From the NCBI RefSeq assembly GCF_963973895.1, contig NZ_CAXBBF010000004.1: a stretch of DNA of 64,000 nucleotides; one strand, 5' to 3'. A program made the position numbers and the translations under genes. Of this stretch, positions 62,191-64,000 are shown piece after piece; positions within the stretch are counted from its first letter, which is position 1; every line of letters begins with the position of its first letter. This DNA is from Porticoccus sp950063125 (GTDB taxonomy: Bacteria > Pseudomonadota > Gammaproteobacteria > Pseudomonadales > Porticoccaceae). The notes under the pieces were generated by a model. The model did not search any database and was not told the DNA's origin. It saw nothing but the letters and a program-made list of their open reading frames with translations.

Positions 62191-63501
62191 TCAGGGGATG
62201 CTTTTTTTGGTCCGGTACATGGCATGGTCCGCGTGGCACAGCAATTGTGCATCATCGTCGCCATCGTCCGGGAACTGTGCCACGCCAATGCTCGGATGTA
62301 TGCCGATGTTATGATTGCCCAGCACAAACGGCAGGTTCAATGCCTGGTGAATTTTTTTCAGGACGGCAGCGGTGTTTGCCGGCGAAGCGATATTTTCCAG
62401 CAAAATCACAAATTCATCGCCGCCAAAGCGCGATACCGTATCGGATGCTCTGACACACCCCTCAAGACGCCGTGCGACCTCTTTCAGTAAAAGGTCACCC
62501 ACCGGGTGGCCATAGTTGTCATTAATGAACTTGAATCTGTTCAGATCAAGGTAGAGCACGGCGAGCCGTTGCCCATCGCGACGGGCCCTGCTGAGAGCGG
62601 ACTGGATACGATCCCCGAACAGTGCCCGGTTCGGCAGATCGGTAAGCTGATCGTAGAGCGCCATATGCTGCAGGTGGTCCAGCAACTGTTTCCGCTCAAT
62701 GGCGGCAGCGGCTTGTGTGGAGACAAATTGCAGTAGCTCCCGGTCTTCATCTGAGTAGTGGGGGTTATCCGGGTGGCTCAGAACGGCCATCGCACCAATG
62801 GTTCCCCGCTGTGATTTCAGAGGGACTCCCAGCCAGCTGGACGAGGTGTCTGCCAGCCCCCTCAGCTCATTGATATCCTTCGGCAAGAGCAGCAGTGTTT
62901 TGCCGGTGCGGATGACCTCTGCGCAGTGAACCGTTGAATCGATCAGCGAGGGTGATACCTGATTGCCTGCATGGTAGGGGAAATACACGTCATCTTTAGC
63001 GTCATCATAGAGGGCGATCGAGAAGCTGGCAGCCGGCAGCAGGTTTTCAATAATTTGATGAATCCGTTCAAACAGGGTGGGCAGGTCCTCTGCTGCGTGG
63101 GCTGCTTCTGAAATGGCAAACAGGGCCGCCTGTCTGGCCTCAATGCGTTTGCGTTTGGTGATATCCCTGGCTACGGCAATACGCAGTTGATCAGAGTCGG
63201 ACCAGCGCGCTGACCACATGATATGAACAATCTGCCCATCCTTGCGCACATAGCGGTTTTCAAAATGGGGTTCGTGCCTGCCGGACATGATGTCCCGGGC
63301 CGTTTGCAGGGTCATGTCGCGATCTTCTGGCAACACCAGATCAATCATGGATTTGCCAATCATCTCCTCACCGCTGTAGCCAAAGATGCGTTCACCTCCC
63401 CCGCTGACGTAGACAAACTTCCCCGCTTTGTCCACCACACAAATGGCATCCAGTAACAGGTCTATATAGCTGCTCAGCGATGCATGAGTGTCTGCTTCCA
63501 T
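62191..63501 (-). CDS. Diguanylate cyclase with PAS and GAF sensor domains
   Basis: A 436-aa signalling enzyme making cyclic di-GMP. The start at 63501 (MEADTHASL) follows an AGGAG ribosome site; the frame runs 24 codons further. A PAS domain (about 10-120; YSGEEMIGKSMIDLVLPED), a GAF domain (about 135-270) and a GGDEF domain follow. The active site GGDEF is at 360-364 and is intact, and the inhibitory I-site RASD (351-354) lies exactly five residues before it, so the enzyme is probably product-inhibited. There is no EAL domain. In this genome a c-di-GMP signal could well control EPS, but no link is visible here. Confidence 0.93.
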   Translation of the reverse strand: MEADTHASLSSYIDLLLDAICVVDKAGKFVYVSGGGERIFGYSGEEMIGKSMIDLVLPEDRDMTLQTARDIMSGRHEPHFENRYVRKDGQIVHIMWSARWSDSDQLRIAVARDITKRKRIEARQAALFAISEAAHAAEDLPTLFERIHQIIENLLPAASFSIALYDDAKDDVYFPYHAGNQVSPSLIDSTVHCAEVIRTGKTLLLLPKDINELRGLADTSSSWLGVPLKSQRGTIGAMAVLSHPDNPHYSDEDRELLQFVSTQAAAAIERKQLLDHLQHMALYDQLTDLPNRALFGDRIQSALSRARRDGQRLAVLYLDLNRFKFINDNYGHPVGDLLLKEVARRLEGCVRASDTVSRFGGDEFVILLENIASPANTAAVLKKIHQALNLPFVLGNHNIGIHPSIGVAQFPDDGDDDAQLLCHADHAMYRTKKSIP

Positions 63502-63718
63502 AGTGAGCTCCTGAAAGGAAGGTGGGCTCTGAAGTTGATGGGAGGAGCGGGCCTTGCGGCCGGTGGTGGTCATAATGCTTACCAGAGAGATCCAATCAAT
63601 ACTCTATCCTTGATGAGATGCCAATCGGTATAGGGTTTGGGGGCTTGGTGCGCCCTGTAGTCCACATAGGTCGATCGCACGTTGTCTGCCATAAATAACA
63701 GCCCTGAACCGGGGGATG

Positions 63719-64000
63719 TTATTCACCTATCCACTCGACCTTATAGAGATCGCGCCGCCGATCCAGGAAGTTTCTCACCGACCCTTCATTCTGCAATTTG
63801 TTCAGCTTTTCCAGATCGAGATCGACAATCAGTGTCATCTCGGTATTGGGGGTGGTTTCGGCCATGATAGCGTCGTGGGGGAAGGCGAAATCCGAGGGCG
63901 AGAACACCGCTGACTGGGCATACTGAATATCGGCACCGTCCACCTTTGGCAAGTTACCGACACTGCCGGCGATTGCCACATAACACTCGTTTTCAATGGC
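63719..64000 (-). CDS. Carbon-nitrogen hydrolase (nitrilase family), C-terminal part
   Basis: The last 93 codons of a gene running off the right edge. AIENECYVAIAGSVGNLP and DIQYAQSAVFSPSDFAFP followed by ILAE-like IMAE and SVRNFLDRRRDLYKVEW fit the end of nitrilase-superfamily proteins, in particular the long form fused to an N-terminal GNAT acetyltransferase. Catalytic Glu, Lys and Cys lie outside the window, so activity cannot be judged. Confidence 0.8.
   Translation of the reverse strand, partial: AIENECYVAIAGSVGNLPKVDGADIQYAQSAVFSPSDFAFPHDAIMAETTPNTEMTLIVDLDLEKLNKLQNEGSVRNFLDRRRDLYKVEWIGE

Noticed and set aside
1..64000. CRISPR arrays, insertion sequences, phage genes, rRNA
   Set aside because: No regularly spaced repeats, transposase or integrase motifs, phage structural genes or ribosomal RNA sequence were recognised.

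Overview
The window reads as chromosomal DNA of a Gram-negative gammaproteobacterium, probably a marine member of the Cellvibrionales/Spongiibacteraceae type. This placement is an inference, not a database result. The main support is a housekeeping block in the order known from pseudomonads and relatives: ychF-pth-rplY-prs-tRNA(Gln)-ispE-lolB-TPR lipoprotein, divergent from hemA-prfA-prmC. No insertion sequence, phage, CRISPR array or rRNA was seen. Genes are dense and many are translationally coupled.

Region 1 (1-20 kb) is an exosortase/PEP-CTERM and envelope-polysaccharide region. It holds the exosortase-A-associated PLP decarboxylase (cut by the left edge) and acyl-CoA ligase, a secreted trypsin-like protease, an O-antigen-ligase-type polymerase with an inserted carbohydrate-binding-like domain, and a low-molecular-weight tyrosine phosphatase. 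A FeeM-like acyltransferase, a ThiF/E1-like enzyme and an Acg-type nitroreductase follow. Next come two PEP-CTERM proteins, the TPR lipoprotein PrsT, and a LolA-like / DUF1302 barrel / PAS-MMPL export cassette. Both PEP-CTERM genes are preceded by a GG-N10-GC sigma-54 promoter. The exosortase itself and a PrsK/PrsR pair are not in the window and probably lie to the left.

Region 2 (20-32 kb) is housekeeping: tRNA-Met, a PQQ-type sugar dehydrogenase, the ychF-to-lolB block with tRNA-Gln, and hemA-prfA-prmC. Region 3 (32-41 kb) holds a flavin reductase, a complete AmmeMemoRadiSam triad in divergent arrangement, RhlB and RhlE RNA helicases, CysZ, an AsmA-like protein and a beta-lactamase-fold esterase.

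Region 4 (41-48 kb) is a cyanate-use locus. A sigma-54 activator with two PAS-like domains is divergent from cynABD (ABC transporter), cynS (cyanase) and a DUF1348/NTF2-like gene. The divergent region holds a perfect-consensus sigma-54 promoter and three near-identical 12-bp palindromes that look like the activator's binding sites. Region 5 (48-64 kb) is mixed metabolism and stress: methyltransferase, cupin, cold-shock protein, two CPA2 antiporters, CurA-like reductase, old yellow enzyme behind a cluster of palindromes, aconitase, DsbA-like isomerase, transglutaminase-like protein, hemolysin III, universal stress protein, a PAS-GAF-GGDEF diguanylate cyclase, and the end of a nitrilase-family gene at the right edge.

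The most notable candidates for undescribed biology are the acyltransferase/E1-like/nitroreductase set inside the PEP-CTERM region, the CBM-like insertion in the polymerase, the repeated acidic LLILD motif in the DUF1302 barrel, and the shared sigma-54 wiring of the PEP-CTERM genes.
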